This document shows positions 40,880 through 50,327 of a stretch of 64,000 bases of DNA, one piece after another. The stretch comes from Streptomyces pseudovenezuelae. GTDB lineage: Bacteria > Actinomycetota > Actinomycetes > Streptomycetales > Streptomycetaceae. The stretch's first letter is position 1. Every line of letters begins with the position of its first letter. The notes under the pieces are model-generated. The model searched no databases. It saw nothing but the letters and a program-made list of their open reading frames with translations, and was not told the DNA's origin. A program made the position numbers and the translations under genes. Location: contig NZ_JARXVH010000026.1 in NCBI RefSeq assembly GCF_029892565.1, positions 1 to 64,000 on the forward strand. The letters run 5' to 3'.

Positions 40880-41480
40880 GATCGCGGACGGATGCTCCGG
40901 GTCGTGGAAGACCCGCTGGGTGGCGGAGAGGAGTGTGACGGCGGTGGCCGGGGGTTCGCCCGTGCCGGGATTGCGGTTGAAGCGAGGAATGGCGTCGCTG
41001 GAGACCTGGACGCGGATGCGGTGGCCGGGCTCGAAGCGGTAGGCCGTCGGCCACAGTTGGACCGTCGCGCACGTCGTCTCGGCGGCGTCGGTGAGGTTGA
41101 TCAAGCCGTCGCAGACGGTTTGTGGAGTGCCCCTCTCGTCCACATCACACAGGCGCACGAACACATCGGCGTACGCCAGGCTGGAGCGGAAGAAGATCTC
41201 GGCGCTCACCTCTCCGACGACCTCGACGGCGTTGTCCGGAGCGGGAGTTGTGTAGGTGAAGACGTCAGGGCGGGCCTCCAGCTTGGCGTTGTTCACGCGG
41301 CCGTGCTTCTGCAGGGTCCACATGCGTACTTCGCCGACCGCGGGGGTGGGATCGGAGGGGCGTAGTGGTAGTCGTCCGGAGTGGAGTCGGCGGGCAGGTC
41401 GATGCCAGGGCTCCGCCGGGCTGGAGGTGGAATCGCTGCGGCTCGTATCCCGGGGGCGGCCAGGCCCTCATCTGGGACAA
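40880..41480 (-). pseudogene. CocE/NonD hydrolase, C-terminal fragment with frameshifts
   Basis: The X-Pro dipeptidyl-peptidase C-terminal (jelly-roll) domain is readable: WPPPGYEPQRFHLQPGGALAS, then after two frame changes DPTPAVGEVRMW, RVNNAKLEARPDVFTYTT, EIFFRSSLAYADVFVRLCDVDERG and RIRVQVSSDAIPRFNRNPGTGE to HDPEHPSAILL. The catalytic half is absent and the end overlaps the response regulator region. Not functional. Confidence 0.82.
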
Positions 41481-41990
41481 CGTCAAAAGCGCCGCTGCGG
41501 CCGCAAGCTGCCCATCACCCGCGAGACCGCCGCGGTTATGAGGTCCTGGCAGGCCCGTCGACGTCAGCTGGAGGTTCCCTCCCGCAGCCGGAAGTACCTG
41601 TTCCCTCGATTACCGACCGCAACGGGATCTCGCACACGGGGTCGAGCGCGGCCAACGAGATGCGGGAATGGGTCGCGGCGATCCCGTTGCTGCTGAGCGA
41701 CGACCTCGACGAGCAAGGGAACAGGCTGCCGTTCGTCCGCTCGCTGATCTTCCCCTACGCGCTCCGGCACGCCTATGCCCAGTGCCATGCCGATGCCGGC
41801 GTCCCTATTGACGTGCTTGAAGAGTTCATGGACCACCGGTCGGTCGTCACCACGATGTCGTACTACCAGGTGTCCCTGAAGCGGAAGCGTGAAGCGATCA
41901 GCACCATGCGGAAGCACACCATCGACCGTTCCGGTCATCCGGCCCCGTTCACCAGCACCACCGACTACGAGGCCAGCCGGTCGCCGTCCC
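41474..41990 (+). pseudogene. Tyrosine recombinase/integrase, C-terminal fragment with frameshift
   Basis: LPITRETAAVMRSWQARRRQL and SRKYLFP read in one frame, then NEMREWVAAIPLLL, FPYALRHAYAQCHADAGVPIDVLEEFMDHRSVVTTMSYYQVSLKRKREAI in another. The catalytic R-H-x-x-H/Y set of the C-terminal half is visible (ALRHAYA, MDHRS, YYQVS). The N-terminal domains are missing. Possibly the former integrase of an element inserted at a tRNA. Confidence 0.82.
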
Positions 41991-42004
41991 GTTCGGCAAC
42001 TGCC

Positions 42005-42840
42005 GCGAGCCCGCGCCAGGGGCGAGACACTGGCGTAGCTGAGGGCGTGGCTGCCGCGCACCTCCAGATCACCGATGGCCAGTTCGTTCAGTCGCCGGTG
42101 CTCCTCGCGCGGCCGGCCCGTGAATCTGTGCAGTGTCAGGTCGGGGCGGGCGGACAGGCTGGCTCCGGCGATCCGCACCGCGAGCGGCAGGTGCCTGCAC
42201 AGTTCTGCGATGTCCCGCGCTAGGCCGGGCTCGGCCTCAATCCGGGCGGATCCGGCAGCCGGAGGGAGTCCACGCCGTCCAGTTCGGGCAGGTCCAGCCG
42301 TCGGGCCCCCTCCAACGCCGCGAGCCGCGACCGGCTGGTGACAAGACAGGCACAGCGCGCTCCGCTGGGCACCAGCGGACGTACCGGGCGCTCGTTGGCC
42401 GCGTCGTCGAGGACGACGAGCACACGGCGGTCGGCGAGCAGGGTGCGGTAGCGGTCGACGCGTTCGCCAGTACGTCGCGGCAGGCTGTGCTCGGCAACGC
42501 CGAGGGCGAGCAGGAAGTGTCCGAGCACCTCGTCGGGGTTCCTGGGCCGGTCCCGCGTGCCGTGCAGTTCGGCGAACAACTGGCCGTCGGGGAAGCGGCG
42601 ACGCAGCAGGTGGGCGGCGTGCACCATCAGGGCCGTCTTGCCCACGCCGGGGGCGTCGGCGATCGTCAGCACCGGATCCCGGACCTCGCGCAGGTGTTGG
42701 AGAACTGCCGCGCGGCCGGTGAAGTCGGTTGTGTCCGGTGGGAGTTGACGGGGCGTCGGAAGAGTTGCGGGAGCGTTTCGATGGGCGGGCGGCTCAATGC
42801 CTCGGGCAGGTGACCCCTGAAAGCGGTCGCCGGGTCGTGG
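42005..42840 (-). pseudogene. SARP/AfsR-type regulator, NB-ARC fragment
   Basis: LPPDTTDFTGRAAVLQHLREV, a Walker A ADAPGVGKTALMVHAAHLLRRRFPDGQLFAELHG, Walker B-like VLVVLDDAANE, CLVTSRSRLAALEGARRLDLPEL and, after a frameshift near 42240, LARDIAELCRHLPLAVRIAGASLSARPDLTL identify the NTPase domain of an AfsR-like SARP. Both the DNA-binding N-terminus and the TPR C-terminus are absent. Confidence 0.85.
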
Positions 42841-43052
42841 GCCGCCGTCTCTGCCCGCGAGGACCCGGCGACAGATCCTCCCGTCTCGAAGGATCTGGTT
42901 CGCGACTATGCCGGTGACGTGCGGTGACCGGTTGGATTGAGGCGCTGGATCGGGGACTGCCTCAGCTGGTCTGGCGGCTATGGATACGCTCGCGTTTCGG
43001 TTGATGTGGCGACGGCGAGGCCAATTGGGTCTTGGCTCTCTACGCTGTATCG

Positions 43053-44540
43053 ATGCTGCCGTACGAAGAAATGACCCCGCCCGAGCGTGAGTTGTGGGAC
43101 GCCTTCCCCGAAGGCCGCCAGGTGGACCTGCGTGCGGGCACTGTGAACGGAGACGATCCGGGCGGAGGTGCGGACTGGGGGCCCGAGCGCACGCTTCGGG
43201 CGGCCGTCGTGACAGCCTTGGCGCGGGGAGCACATGCAGCCCCGCCAGGGGCGGTCACCGCTCTGCGGGTGGTTGGAGCGCGGATCACTGGTCGTTTCGA
43301 TCTCGCTGGAGCGGAAATCGGGCACATGTTGTGGTTCGAGGACTGCTGGTTCGAGGAGAGTCCGAGCTTTTATGGAGCTGCTACTCGGACGGTGGGGATC
43401 GTCGGCAGTCAGGTGCCCGGCATGGACGCCACGTTGGCCCGGATAGAAGGCACCCTCAATCTGCAGCGATCAGTCGTCCAGGGCAGGCTTGCGCTCATGA
43501 GAGCTCGGATCGCAGGCGAACTGCACCTGAGCGAGGCGATGTTGTCGGCCTCGGACGGGTGGGCGTTGTTCGCCGGCGGTCTGGTCATGGAAGGCGCGGT
43601 CTTCTGCCGCAGAGGATTCACCGCCCACGGCGGGATACGTCTGGTGGGAGCCCACCTGCTTGGCGGCCTGTTCATGGAAGGAGCCCGACTGGACAACCCC
43701 GATGGCCCGGCGCTCGTCGCGGACAACGCCGTGGCCTCGACGCTGGTCTTCTCCAAGGGGTTCACCGCGCAGGGGGCCATATGTCTGCCTGGCGCGCAGA
43801 TATCGGATCAGCTCACCTTTGAGGGCGCCATCCTCAACGGCGCGGACGTGGCCCTGGACGGCTCGCGGATGCAGGCGGGCGATTTGTACTTCACACCAGC
43901 CGCACCACCTGCCGGCAGCGTGGACCTCAGAGGAGCCCACGTGACCGTCCTTCACGACGGCGAGGACATCTGGCCGGGGCTCGTGCGGCTACAAGGGTTC
44001 AGCTACGCCTCTATCCAGTCCAAAGACGGCCTACGAGGCTACGACGCGATACGCCGCGTGGAGTGGATCCGACGCGAGCCAGGCTACGCCCCGCAGCCCT
44101 ACGAGCAGTTGGCGACCTGGTACCGGCAGGTCGGCCACGAGGACGACGCCCGCAAGGTGCTTCTGGCCAAGCAACGCCACCGTCGCAGCACACTTCACCC
44201 AGCCGGGCGGGTGTGGGGGCACCTGCTCGACGCCCTGGTCGGCTACGGCTACCGCCCCTGGCTGGCCGGAGTGTGGATCATGGCTCTGACCGTCCTCGGC
44301 ACCATTGTCTTCAGCAGCCAGTCGCCGAAGCAGGTCCAGACCGACCAAGGCCCACCGTTCAACGCCCTCGTCTATACCCTCGACCTGCTGATCCCCATCG
44401 GCGGCCTCGGCCAACGAACCGCGTGGTACTGGACGGGAGGCACCATCGCGCAGTGGCTGTCCTACGTTCTGATCGCGGCGGGTTGGCTGCTGACGACGGC
44501 AGTCGTCGCGGGCGTGACTCGGTCACTAAACAAGAGTTGA
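43053..44540 (+). CDS. Membrane-anchored protein with pentapeptide-like repeat domain
   Basis: 495 residues from the ATG at 43053. The first about 330 residues form a right-handed-helix-type repeat region (LRVVGARITGRFDLAGAEI, LHLSEAMLS, IRLVGAHLLGGLFMEGARLD, ICLPGAQISDQLTFEGAIL). A YEQLATWYRQVGHEDDARKVLLAKQR helical linker follows, then two or three C-terminal membrane helices (about 400-490). Streptomyces relatives are often labelled membrane-associated oxidoreductase, for which I see no active-site support. The YEQLA...GxxxDAR linker followed by membrane helices recalls pentapeptide proteins fused to channel-like tails. Function unknown, location the cell membrane. Confidence 0.75.
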   Translation: MLPYEEMTPPERELWDAFPEGRQVDLRAGTVNGDDPGGGADWGPERTLRAAVVTALARGAHAAPPGAVTALRVVGARITGRFDLAGAEIGHMLWFEDCWFEESPSFYGAATRTVGIVGSQVPGMDATLARIEGTLNLQRSVVQGRLALMRARIAGELHLSEAMLSASDGWALFAGGLVMEGAVFCRRGFTAHGGIRLVGAHLLGGLFMEGARLDNPDGPALVADNAVASTLVFSKGFTAQGAICLPGAQISDQLTFEGAILNGADVALDGSRMQAGDLYFTPAAPPAGSVDLRGAHVTVLHDGEDIWPGLVRLQGFSYASIQSKDGLRGYDAIRRVEWIRREPGYAPQPYEQLATWYRQVGHEDDARKVLLAKQRHRRSTLHPAGRVWGHLLDALVGYGYRPWLAGVWIMALTVLGTIVFSSQSPKQVQTDQGPPFNALVYTLDLLIPIGGLGQRTAWYWTGGTIAQWLSYVLIAAGWLLTTAVVAGVTRSLNKS

Positions 44541-44937
44541 CGCCCCTCTGCCGACTCGATCAACAGGTCCGCCGGACGGCTTCCCGACATCCCCCGACGG
44601 CGCCTTCACCGGCTCCCACCGACGACGTTGCCCAACCACGGCGTTTCGCCCAGGGCGCGCAGGAGGGCGAGCCGCCTTGACCGGGTCGGCCGGAGACCGG
44701 CCTGCAGCGCCCGGGAACGTCTGCCGGCGCCTCTGCGTGCCGCTGGGGTCGGCCCGAGCGGGACACCTGCGCGGGCCGCCGCTCCTGTTTCCGCACGCAG
44801 GCTGTCGGTGGGCCGGGCGGCAGGGCTGGTGGGGTTCCTCAGGCAGTGGCCTGGGATTCTCCTGGCTTCCGCAACTCATGTCGATGTCGTGGCGTCCCAT
44901 TCCGTGACGGACGGCTGCTGATCACCGGGGAGAGCGC
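44541..44937. other. Intergenic, no gene supported
   Basis: About 400 bases. Frames on both strands lack convincing starts and motifs. A ribosome site for the next gene (GGGGAGAGC) lies at the right edge. Confidence 0.45.
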
Positions 44938-45258
44938 GTGGCGGACAAGGACCAGACGGCGGATGCGGCGGGGGAGAGGGACCGCGAGAGGTGGTTGGCG
45001 CGTTTCCAGGTGCGGTTGGCGATGCAGCCGGGCGTGGATCGTCCGGTCGTGCTCCAGGCGGTCAAGGAGGTCATGGTGCACTGTGCGAAGACGGGAGAGG
45101 ACCCGCAGACTGCCTTCGGTGATCCGGATGCCTGTGCCGTGCAGGCCGCTGCGCGATTGGTGCCGGCGGACCGGGCGGCGCATGCCAGGCGGCGCAACGC
45201 CGTGGTGGACAGGGTCAGTTCGGTGCTCAAGAGGGTCAGGGATATCCCCGGTCCGTGA
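44938..45258 (+). CDS. Small protein with HAAS-like helical domain
   Basis: 106 residues from a GTG at 44938 with GGGGAGAGC just upstream. The core LQAVKEVMVHCAKTGEDPQTAFGDPDACAVQAAARL resembles the HAAS/DUF1700-type signalling helix bundle (ExxxHxxxSGxxPxxAFGDPxxYA). In full-length relatives this is followed by membrane helices; here only a charged tail (RRRNAVVDRVSSVLKRV) follows. It may be a truncated member or a soluble variant. No partner PadR gene, the usual neighbour, is present. Confidence 0.6.
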   Translation: MADKDQTADAAGERDRERWLARFQVRLAMQPGVDRPVVLQAVKEVMVHCAKTGEDPQTAFGDPDACAVQAAARLVPADRAAHARRRNAVVDRVSSVLKRVRDIPGP

Positions 45259-45638
45259 TGGGTTGAAGCGGCTTGTGTCCTGGCCCGGCGCACGGGTTCT
45301 GGTGCAGCCGCAGTGTCCGTTCGCCGGGACTGCTGGGCGGCTGGGACGGCTGGTGGAGCGCCGGACGGGGGACACCGATCCTCCTTTGCGCGAAGTGGCT
45401 TGCCGTACTAACGCGTGGTGAAGGGACCGACCATGTGGGTGCCGTCGTCGTTCATGCGGAGTTGGGCGAGCAACTGCTCGGAGGGCAGGCCGGTAGGAGC
45501 GGCGATAGCGCGTAGTCGGCGGTGGGATCGACGGCAGGCCGCGCGGGCCATGGTTCGTCGCGCGTGTCATGACGCTCCTGCGCCCCATCTCCGTCAGCGC
45601 GGGCATTTCGGTGAGTTTTCACACCGCTTCGACGTGGG
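45259..45638. other. Intergenic with possible gene remnant
   Basis: On the minus strand a stretch near 45412-45530 reads AIAAPTGLPSEQLLAQLRMNDDGTHMVGPFTT, which looks coding but has no start or recognised family. Otherwise nothing is seen. Confidence 0.4.
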
Positions 45639-46130
45639 TTAAAAGTGCGTGGCGATCCCGAAGACGCGGCGAAGTTGTGCCATGTCGCGCCGGTCGCGTT
45701 CCGTTGGTTGGTATCCCTGGTGGAAGTAGACCTGCTGCTCGGCGGACAAGCACGGGACGGGCGTCCCCTGGACGGCGCCCGTCACAAAGCAGGAGGAGGG
45801 GTAGGCGAAAGGACGTTGCGGTTCGGGGGATGTCTGCACTGCGGAGCCGTCACCACTGAAGACCAGCGGATGAAGGTCGATCTCCCGGCGGTCCGGAGCC
45901 TTCATGACGAATCGGATGGGCCTCCAGTTCAGACTCTCCCCGAAACCTGCCGCGGAGAGGGCCGCCAGCACGGCGGCTTCCTGGTCTCCCCGATGCATCA
46001 AGTCCAGGTCGCGATGGTCTCGGGTCTGCTCGCCGATCAGAGCGTCGATCCCCCATCCGCCACCCACCCAGACGTCGACCTCCGCCCGCTGCAACAGGGC
46101 CAAGACGAACAACACGTCATCAGCTGTCAT
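45639..46130 (-). CDS. Aminoglycoside/lincosamide-type nucleotidyltransferase
   Basis: 163 residues from the ATG at 46130. The polymerase-beta-like core reads VWVGGGWGIDALIGEQTRDHRDLDL, with GG-W and the two metal-binding acids in DLDL, followed by IRFVMKAPDRREIDLHPLVF with the third acid and a C-terminal YFHQGYQPTERDRRDM. This is the pattern of LinA/ANT(2'')-like small nucleotidyltransferases that adenylylate aminoglycosides or lincosamides. Many Streptomyces members are unproven for resistance. It stands alone next to the tRNA fragment; activity on an antibiotic is inference from the family. Confidence 0.85.
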   Translation of the reverse strand: MTADDVLFVLALLQRAEVDVWVGGGWGIDALIGEQTRDHRDLDLMHRGDQEAAVLAALSAAGFGESLNWRPIRFVMKAPDRREIDLHPLVFSGDGSAVQTSPEPQRPFAYPSSCFVTGAVQGTPVPCLSAEQQVYFHQGYQPTERDRRDMAQLRRVFGIATHF

Positions 46131-46415
46131 CACCCGACGCAGGTTAGAAGCGTCGGCGTCGGGCAGCGAACGATTTCTCTCGGACAAAGCGGGGCAGGCC
46201 CCATCCAGGGCAGCTCTGCTGCGGTCGTCAGCCGTCCTGCTCGGCCCTGGCCCGGGTCTGGGCGAGGCGGAAGGAGTTGGTGCCGGTCTCGATGTTGAGG
46301 CCGCAAGGACAGGAACAGACCGGCAAGGGCTGCCGAGTCCCAACACGGACAACCGCATCTGACCTGTGAAAACGTCAAGGATGCACGTTGATCGGCAAAG
46401 ACCGCCAAGTTCCCC

Positions 46416-46463
46416 CAAGGACTCGTAATCCGTCGGCCGTGGGTTCGAGTCCCACCCGCCCCA
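46416..46463 (+). tRNA. tRNA-Thr(CGT), 3' fragment (putative attachment site)
   Basis: An anticodon loop CTCGTAA with 3' stem TCCGT is followed by a variable loop, a perfect T arm (GTGGG TTCGAGT CCCAC, 46439-46455), the 3' acceptor strand CCGCCCC and a discriminator A. The complementary 5' acceptor (GGGGCGG) and D arm are not found upstream, and the 5' anticodon stem is already degraded. Only the 3' half remains, as left by integration of a tRNA-targeting element. Confidence 0.75.
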
Positions 46464-46685
46464 CCTGTCGGCTGTCGCGCAACGCCGAACATCGAGGGCA
46501 CCCACCACCCCACGAGGGCGACGAGCGGACGAACCACACCTATCTTTGTCCCGGACCGAGCATCCTGCACCGGCACCGACTACCCACCCCCTGCCGTGAC
46601 CCAAGGTGGTGCCATGAGTGCCGTGCTGCTGATCACGAGAAGAGCCGGTCCGGAGCCCGAGTTCCGGACCGGCTGTGTGGGTACG

Positions 46686-48119
46686 TCAGCCGACGGCCGG
46701 CACGGGGGCACGGTCCGTTCCGGCCGCTTCCTTGACGTCGGCGTCCCCGGCCTTCTCCCCCGGTGCGGGATCGGCGTGCGGCGCGGGGGTGTGATCGGCC
46801 TCGGGGCCGGAGGTGTACGGAATCTCACCGCGCAGGACGGCCCTGGCGCGGTCCTCATCCAGTTCCCCCTCCCACTTGGCTACCGCCAGGGTGGCGACGC
46901 CGTTGCCGACCACGCTGGTCAGGGCACGGGCCTCGGACATGAAGCGGTCGACGCCGAAGATGAGCGCCAGGGCGGCGACGGGGACGTGCGGAACGGCGCT
47001 GAGGGTGGCGGCCAGGGCGATGAAGCCGGAGCCGGTGACCCCGGCGGCGCCCTTGGAGGTGAGCAGCATGACGGCGAGCATCGACAGCTGCTGGGTGAGG
47101 CTGAGGTCGATGCCGAGGGCCTGGGCGAGGAAGACCGAGCCCATGGTCAGGTAGATCGCGGTGCCGTCGAGGTTGAAGGAGTATCCGGCGGGCAGCGTGA
47201 TGCCCACGACCGGTTTGGAGGCGCCCGCGTGATGCAGTTTCGCCATCATGCGCGGCAGCACCGGCTCGCTGGACGACGTGCCGAGGACGATCAGCAACTC
47301 CTCCTTGATGTAGCGGAGGAAGGGAAGCAGACGCAGGCCGTTGATGCGCATGACCGTCCCGAGGACGACCAGGACGAAGAACAGGGCAGTGAGCCAGAAG
47401 GAGCCGACCAGCAGGAAAAGGTGGCGCAGGGTGTCCAGGCCGTAGTTGCCGATGGTGAAGGCCATGGAGCCGAAGGCGCCGATCGGGGCCAGCCGCATGA
47501 TCCAGCGGATGAGCGTGAAAAGGACCTTGGACAGCTTTTCGATGCCCTGGGTGATCCCCGCCCCCGCCTCGCCGGCGGCGTTCAGCCCGAAGCCGAACAG
47601 GACCGAGATCAGCAGCACCGGCAGGATCTCGTGGCCGGTCAGCGCGCTCGGCAGGGTGTCCGGAATGGTGGACAGAACGAATGCGGCGACACTCTCGTGG
47701 CTCTGGGTCGCCTCCGGCGGCAGGCCCTCGGTGGAGAGGGTGGAGACCTCGACGTGCAGTCCGACGCCGGGCTGGACGAGGTTGACGACGACCAGGCCGA
47801 TCACCATGGCGACGGTCGTCAGCACCTCGAAGTAGATCAGGGCCTTGAGACTGACGCGGCCCACGGCACGCGCGTTGCCCATGGAGGCGATGCCATGGAC
47901 GACGGTACAGAAGATGACCGGTGCGATCATCATGCGTACGAGCGCGATGAAGCCGTCGCCCAAGGGTTTCAGGTCGGCTCCGAACGACGGCCACAGCCAG
48001 CCGACGGCAGCTCCGGCGAAGACACCGATGAGGCACTGGATGTAGAGCAGGGACAGCAGTCGGCGGATGCGGCCGGGTGGAGCGGTGACGGTGCCCGGGG
48101 CGGCGTCGTTGCGGCTCAT
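46686..48119 (-). CDS. dctA: C4-dicarboxylate/proton(sodium) symporter DctA
   Basis: 477 residues. Eight membrane helices and two re-entrant loops of the dicarboxylate/amino acid:cation symporter fold are readable. The serine-rich motif TSSSEPVLPRMM (first re-entrant loop) and NLDGTAIYLTMGSVFLAQA (TM7 motif) are diagnostic. It imports succinate, fumarate, malate or related dicarboxylates. The C-terminal about 50 residues are a charged, disordered tail. The ATG overlaps the stop of the PrpF-like gene (ATGA), so the two are one translational unit: substrate uptake with an isomerase acting on an unsaturated di- or tricarboxylate. Divergent LysR gene nearby is the likely regulator. Confidence 0.92.
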   Translation of the reverse strand: MSRNDAAPGTVTAPPGRIRRLLSLLYIQCLIGVFAGAAVGWLWPSFGADLKPLGDGFIALVRMMIAPVIFCTVVHGIASMGNARAVGRVSLKALIYFEVLTTVAMVIGLVVVNLVQPGVGLHVEVSTLSTEGLPPEATQSHESVAAFVLSTIPDTLPSALTGHEILPVLLISVLFGFGLNAAGEAGAGITQGIEKLSKVLFTLIRWIMRLAPIGAFGSMAFTIGNYGLDTLRHLFLLVGSFWLTALFFVLVVLGTVMRINGLRLLPFLRYIKEELLIVLGTSSSEPVLPRMMAKLHHAGASKPVVGITLPAGYSFNLDGTAIYLTMGSVFLAQALGIDLSLTQQLSMLAVMLLTSKGAAGVTGSGFIALAATLSAVPHVPVAALALIFGVDRFMSEARALTSVVGNGVATLAVAKWEGELDEDRARAVLRGEIPYTSGPEADHTPAPHADPAPGEKAGDADVKEAAGTDRAPVPAVG

Positions 48120-49234
48120 GCGGGGCGTCCTTCCAGGACGGGAACGAGGAGTTCGGCTCGGGCGATGCGGCGGGCGGCGCGGTGCAGCAGCACCGTGGGG
48201 GACGCGCCCTGCGCTGCGGGGACGGCTCGGGCGGTGATGACACCGGCCGGGGTGCCCAGGCGCAGCGTGCCGTCGGCGGTCTGCCGGGCGACGCGGTGGG
48301 CGAGGGTGCCGGGGGTCGCGGCTGCGGTGGCCAGCGCGACGGCCGAGGTGAGACCGATCGCCGGGTGGGGGGCGTGCATCGAGACCATGCGGACGGCCAG
48401 GTCGTAGTCGTCCGGTCCGACCGGGGTGCCGTCGGTGGTGCGGTAGGCGGCAGGGCGGGCGACGACGCCGACCTTCGGCACGGCGTGGCTGACGGGATCG
48501 TTCTCCTTGGCCAGGCCCATGGCAAGGGCGGCCTGACGGCGCAGCGTGGTGAGCGTGGGCACTGCCGCGGCGAACTCGGCCAGGGACTCGGTGCCCTGCA
48601 GGCCGAAGGCCTTGGCCTCGAACAGCGCGGCCGGGGCGCCGGCGTCGACCAGAGACACCTCGATCCCGCCAACCGGGCCGGTCAGGGTGTCCACGGCGTG
48701 GCCGGTCGGCAGGGTGCGACCCGTGGTCGAACCCGCCGGGTCCTCGAAACCGAGCAGGACCGGAACCCCGAGCGCGGCGGTGCCGGGCACCGCGGCCGTG
48801 CCCTCGTCGAAGGCCATCCGCCCGGGAGTGGGGATGGTGCCGGTGAGGCGGGCGCGGGTGTTGACATTGAGCATCCGCACCGTGGTGGAGTCCGACGTGA
48901 TCGGCACCAGGCCGTTATGGACGGCGTACAGGGCGACGGCGGTCGCGCAGTTGCCGCAGTTGCTGGCCCATTCCACGCGCTCGTCGCCGATGCCGACCTG
49001 CGCGAAGGCGTACTCGACGTCGATGCCCGGTTTCGTCGAGGTCCGGACGATCGCCGCCTTGGAGGTGGTCGAGGAGGCACCGCCGACACCGTCGATCTGG
49101 CGCGGGTCGGCGGCGTTGTAGGCGGCCAGCAGCAGGGTGTCGGCGTCCACGCCGGTCGCCACCACGTCATGGTGGTCAAAGATCCAGCACTTGCTGGTTC
49201 CTCCGCGGATCATCTCGCCCTGCAGACGCAACAC
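48116..49234 (-). CDS. PrpF family isomerase (4-oxalomesaconate tautomerase-like)
   Basis: 372 residues from a GTG at 49234 with GAGGAG 6 bases upstream. This start gives VLRLQGEMIRGGTSKCWIF, the family's (M)RGGTSKG motif where an active Lys resides. The DAP-epimerase-like fold pairs this with a second half; GVGGASSTTSKAAIV and the WASNCGNCATAVALYAV motif with cysteines follow. Relatives isomerise methylaconitate (PrpF) or 4-oxalomesaconate (GalD). Coupling with dctA suggests catabolism of an imported unsaturated or aromatic-derived dicarboxylate. An upstream ATG (49330) would overlap the divergent promoter. Confidence 0.88.
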   Translation of the reverse strand: MLRLQGEMIRGGTSKCWIFDHHDVVATGVDADTLLLAAYNAADPRQIDGVGGASSTTSKAAIVRTSTKPGIDVEYAFAQVGIGDERVEWASNCGNCATAVALYAVHNGLVPITSDSTTVRMLNVNTRARLTGTIPTPGRMAFDEGTAAVPGTAALGVPVLLGFEDPAGSTTGRTLPTGHAVDTLTGPVGGIEVSLVDAGAPAALFEAKAFGLQGTESLAEFAAAVPTLTTLRRQAALAMGLAKENDPVSHAVPKVGVVARPAAYRTTDGTPVGPDDYDLAVRMVSMHAPHPAIGLTSAVALATAAATPGTLAHRVARQTADGTLRLGTPAGVITARAVPAAQGASPTVLLHRAARRIARAELLVPVLEGRPA

Positions 49235-49366
49235 AACGGTCTCCTCGTGGAAACCCCGACGGCACTTCCGTGCGGGGTGCGATCCACAGTGGGCGCGCGA
49301 AGCGTGAAGTACAATCTCGGAAATCTGCACGGGTATTAAGGTGAAGTTAACGCTGGAGGTGACGTG

Positions 49367-50275
49367 ATGCTCGACGTCCGGCGCATCCTGCTCTTCACCG
49401 AGGTCGCCCGCCGGGGCTCGGTCACCGCGACCGCACGAGCCCTCAACTACACTCCGTCAGCGGTGTCCCAGCAGGTCAGCCGCCTGGAAGCAGAAGCCGG
49501 GCAGCCCCTGCTGGAGCGCCACGCGCGGGGCGTCACGCTCACCGATGCGGGTCGCGCGCTGGCCGAACGCGGGGAGCGGATCGAGCGCGAACTGACGGCC
49601 GCGGAGAACGAGCTGGCCGACTTCGCGGGACTGCGCGCGGGCACCCTCCGGGTCGGCACCTTCCCCACCGTCGGAGCCTCCCTCCTCCCGCGGGCCGTGA
49701 TCGCCTTCCGGGAAGCGCATCCGGACGTACGGCTGACCGTGCGCAGCGCCCGCATCGCGGGCCTGTGGGCGATGCTGGAGAACCGGGAGGTCGAGATGTC
49801 CCTGATGTGGGACTACGACTGGAACCGCATCGATCGCGAAGACATCGTGGTCACCTCACTCGCCGACGACCCCCCGGCGCTCCTCGTCAGCAACGGCCAC
49901 CCGCTCGCCGGCCAGCCCTTGGCTACCCTCGCCGACTTCGCGAACGACTCCTGGATCACCCGTGCCGACCACCACCCGGTGGCCGAGGCTCTCGCCCGCA
50001 GTTGCCGCGCAGCCGGGTTCGAGCCGCAGATCGCCTACGAGGCCCACGATTACCAGGAGGCCCAGGCCATGGTCGCCGCCGGCATCGGCGTCGCCCTCGC
50101 CCCCACCCTCGCCCTGGAAGGCATCCGAGGCGGCGTCAGCGTCCTGCCGCTCCAACCCCCTGCCCCGGTGCGCCGCATCCTCCTCGTCCGCATGAGCGAC
50201 CACGCCCTGACCCCTGCCGCCCAGGCCTTCGCGGGCTTCCTGCGCGACAGCGCGGCGGTCGGCGCGCCGTCCTGA
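49367..50275 (+). CDS. LysR family transcriptional regulator
   Basis: 302 residues. The N-terminal winged helix reads VRRILLFTEVARRGSVTATARALNYTPSAVSQQVSRLEAEAG, and a periplasmic-binding-like effector domain follows (LRVGTFPTVGASLLPRAVIAF). The ATG at 49367 lies 6 bases after GGAGGT; a GTG one codon earlier is too close. It is divergent from prpF with about 130 bases between, the classical LysR arrangement, and probably activates prpF-dctA when a dicarboxylate or tricarboxylate binds. Confidence 0.92.
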   Translation: MLDVRRILLFTEVARRGSVTATARALNYTPSAVSQQVSRLEAEAGQPLLERHARGVTLTDAGRALAERGERIERELTAAENELADFAGLRAGTLRVGTFPTVGASLLPRAVIAFREAHPDVRLTVRSARIAGLWAMLENREVEMSLMWDYDWNRIDREDIVVTSLADDPPALLVSNGHPLAGQPLATLADFANDSWITRADHHPVAEALARSCRAAGFEPQIAYEAHDYQEAQAMVAAGIGVALAPTLALEGIRGGVSVLPLQPPAPVRRILLVRMSDHALTPAAQAFAGFLRDSAAVGAPS

Positions 50276-50327
50276 CATGACATGCCGGGCTGTACGTCCA
50301 CCAGGGAAAGGGTCCCACCCGCCGACG

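Noticed and set aside
45412..45640. Minus-strand AAPTGLPSEQLLAQLRMNDDG segment as a gene
   Set aside because: It is coding-like but has no start with a ribosome site, no recognised family and an unclear upstream extent. Kept only as a note in the intergenic entry.
46400..46480. Minus-strand frame reading GGWDSNPRPTDYE
   Set aside because: This peptide is a well-known artefact of reading antisense through the 3' half of a tRNA. The tRNA fragment explains it.
46686..48672. Long frames on both strands over dctA and prpF
   Set aside because: GC-rich coding DNA leaves antisense and shifted frames open. Only the DctA and PrpF frames carry family motifs and ribosome sites.
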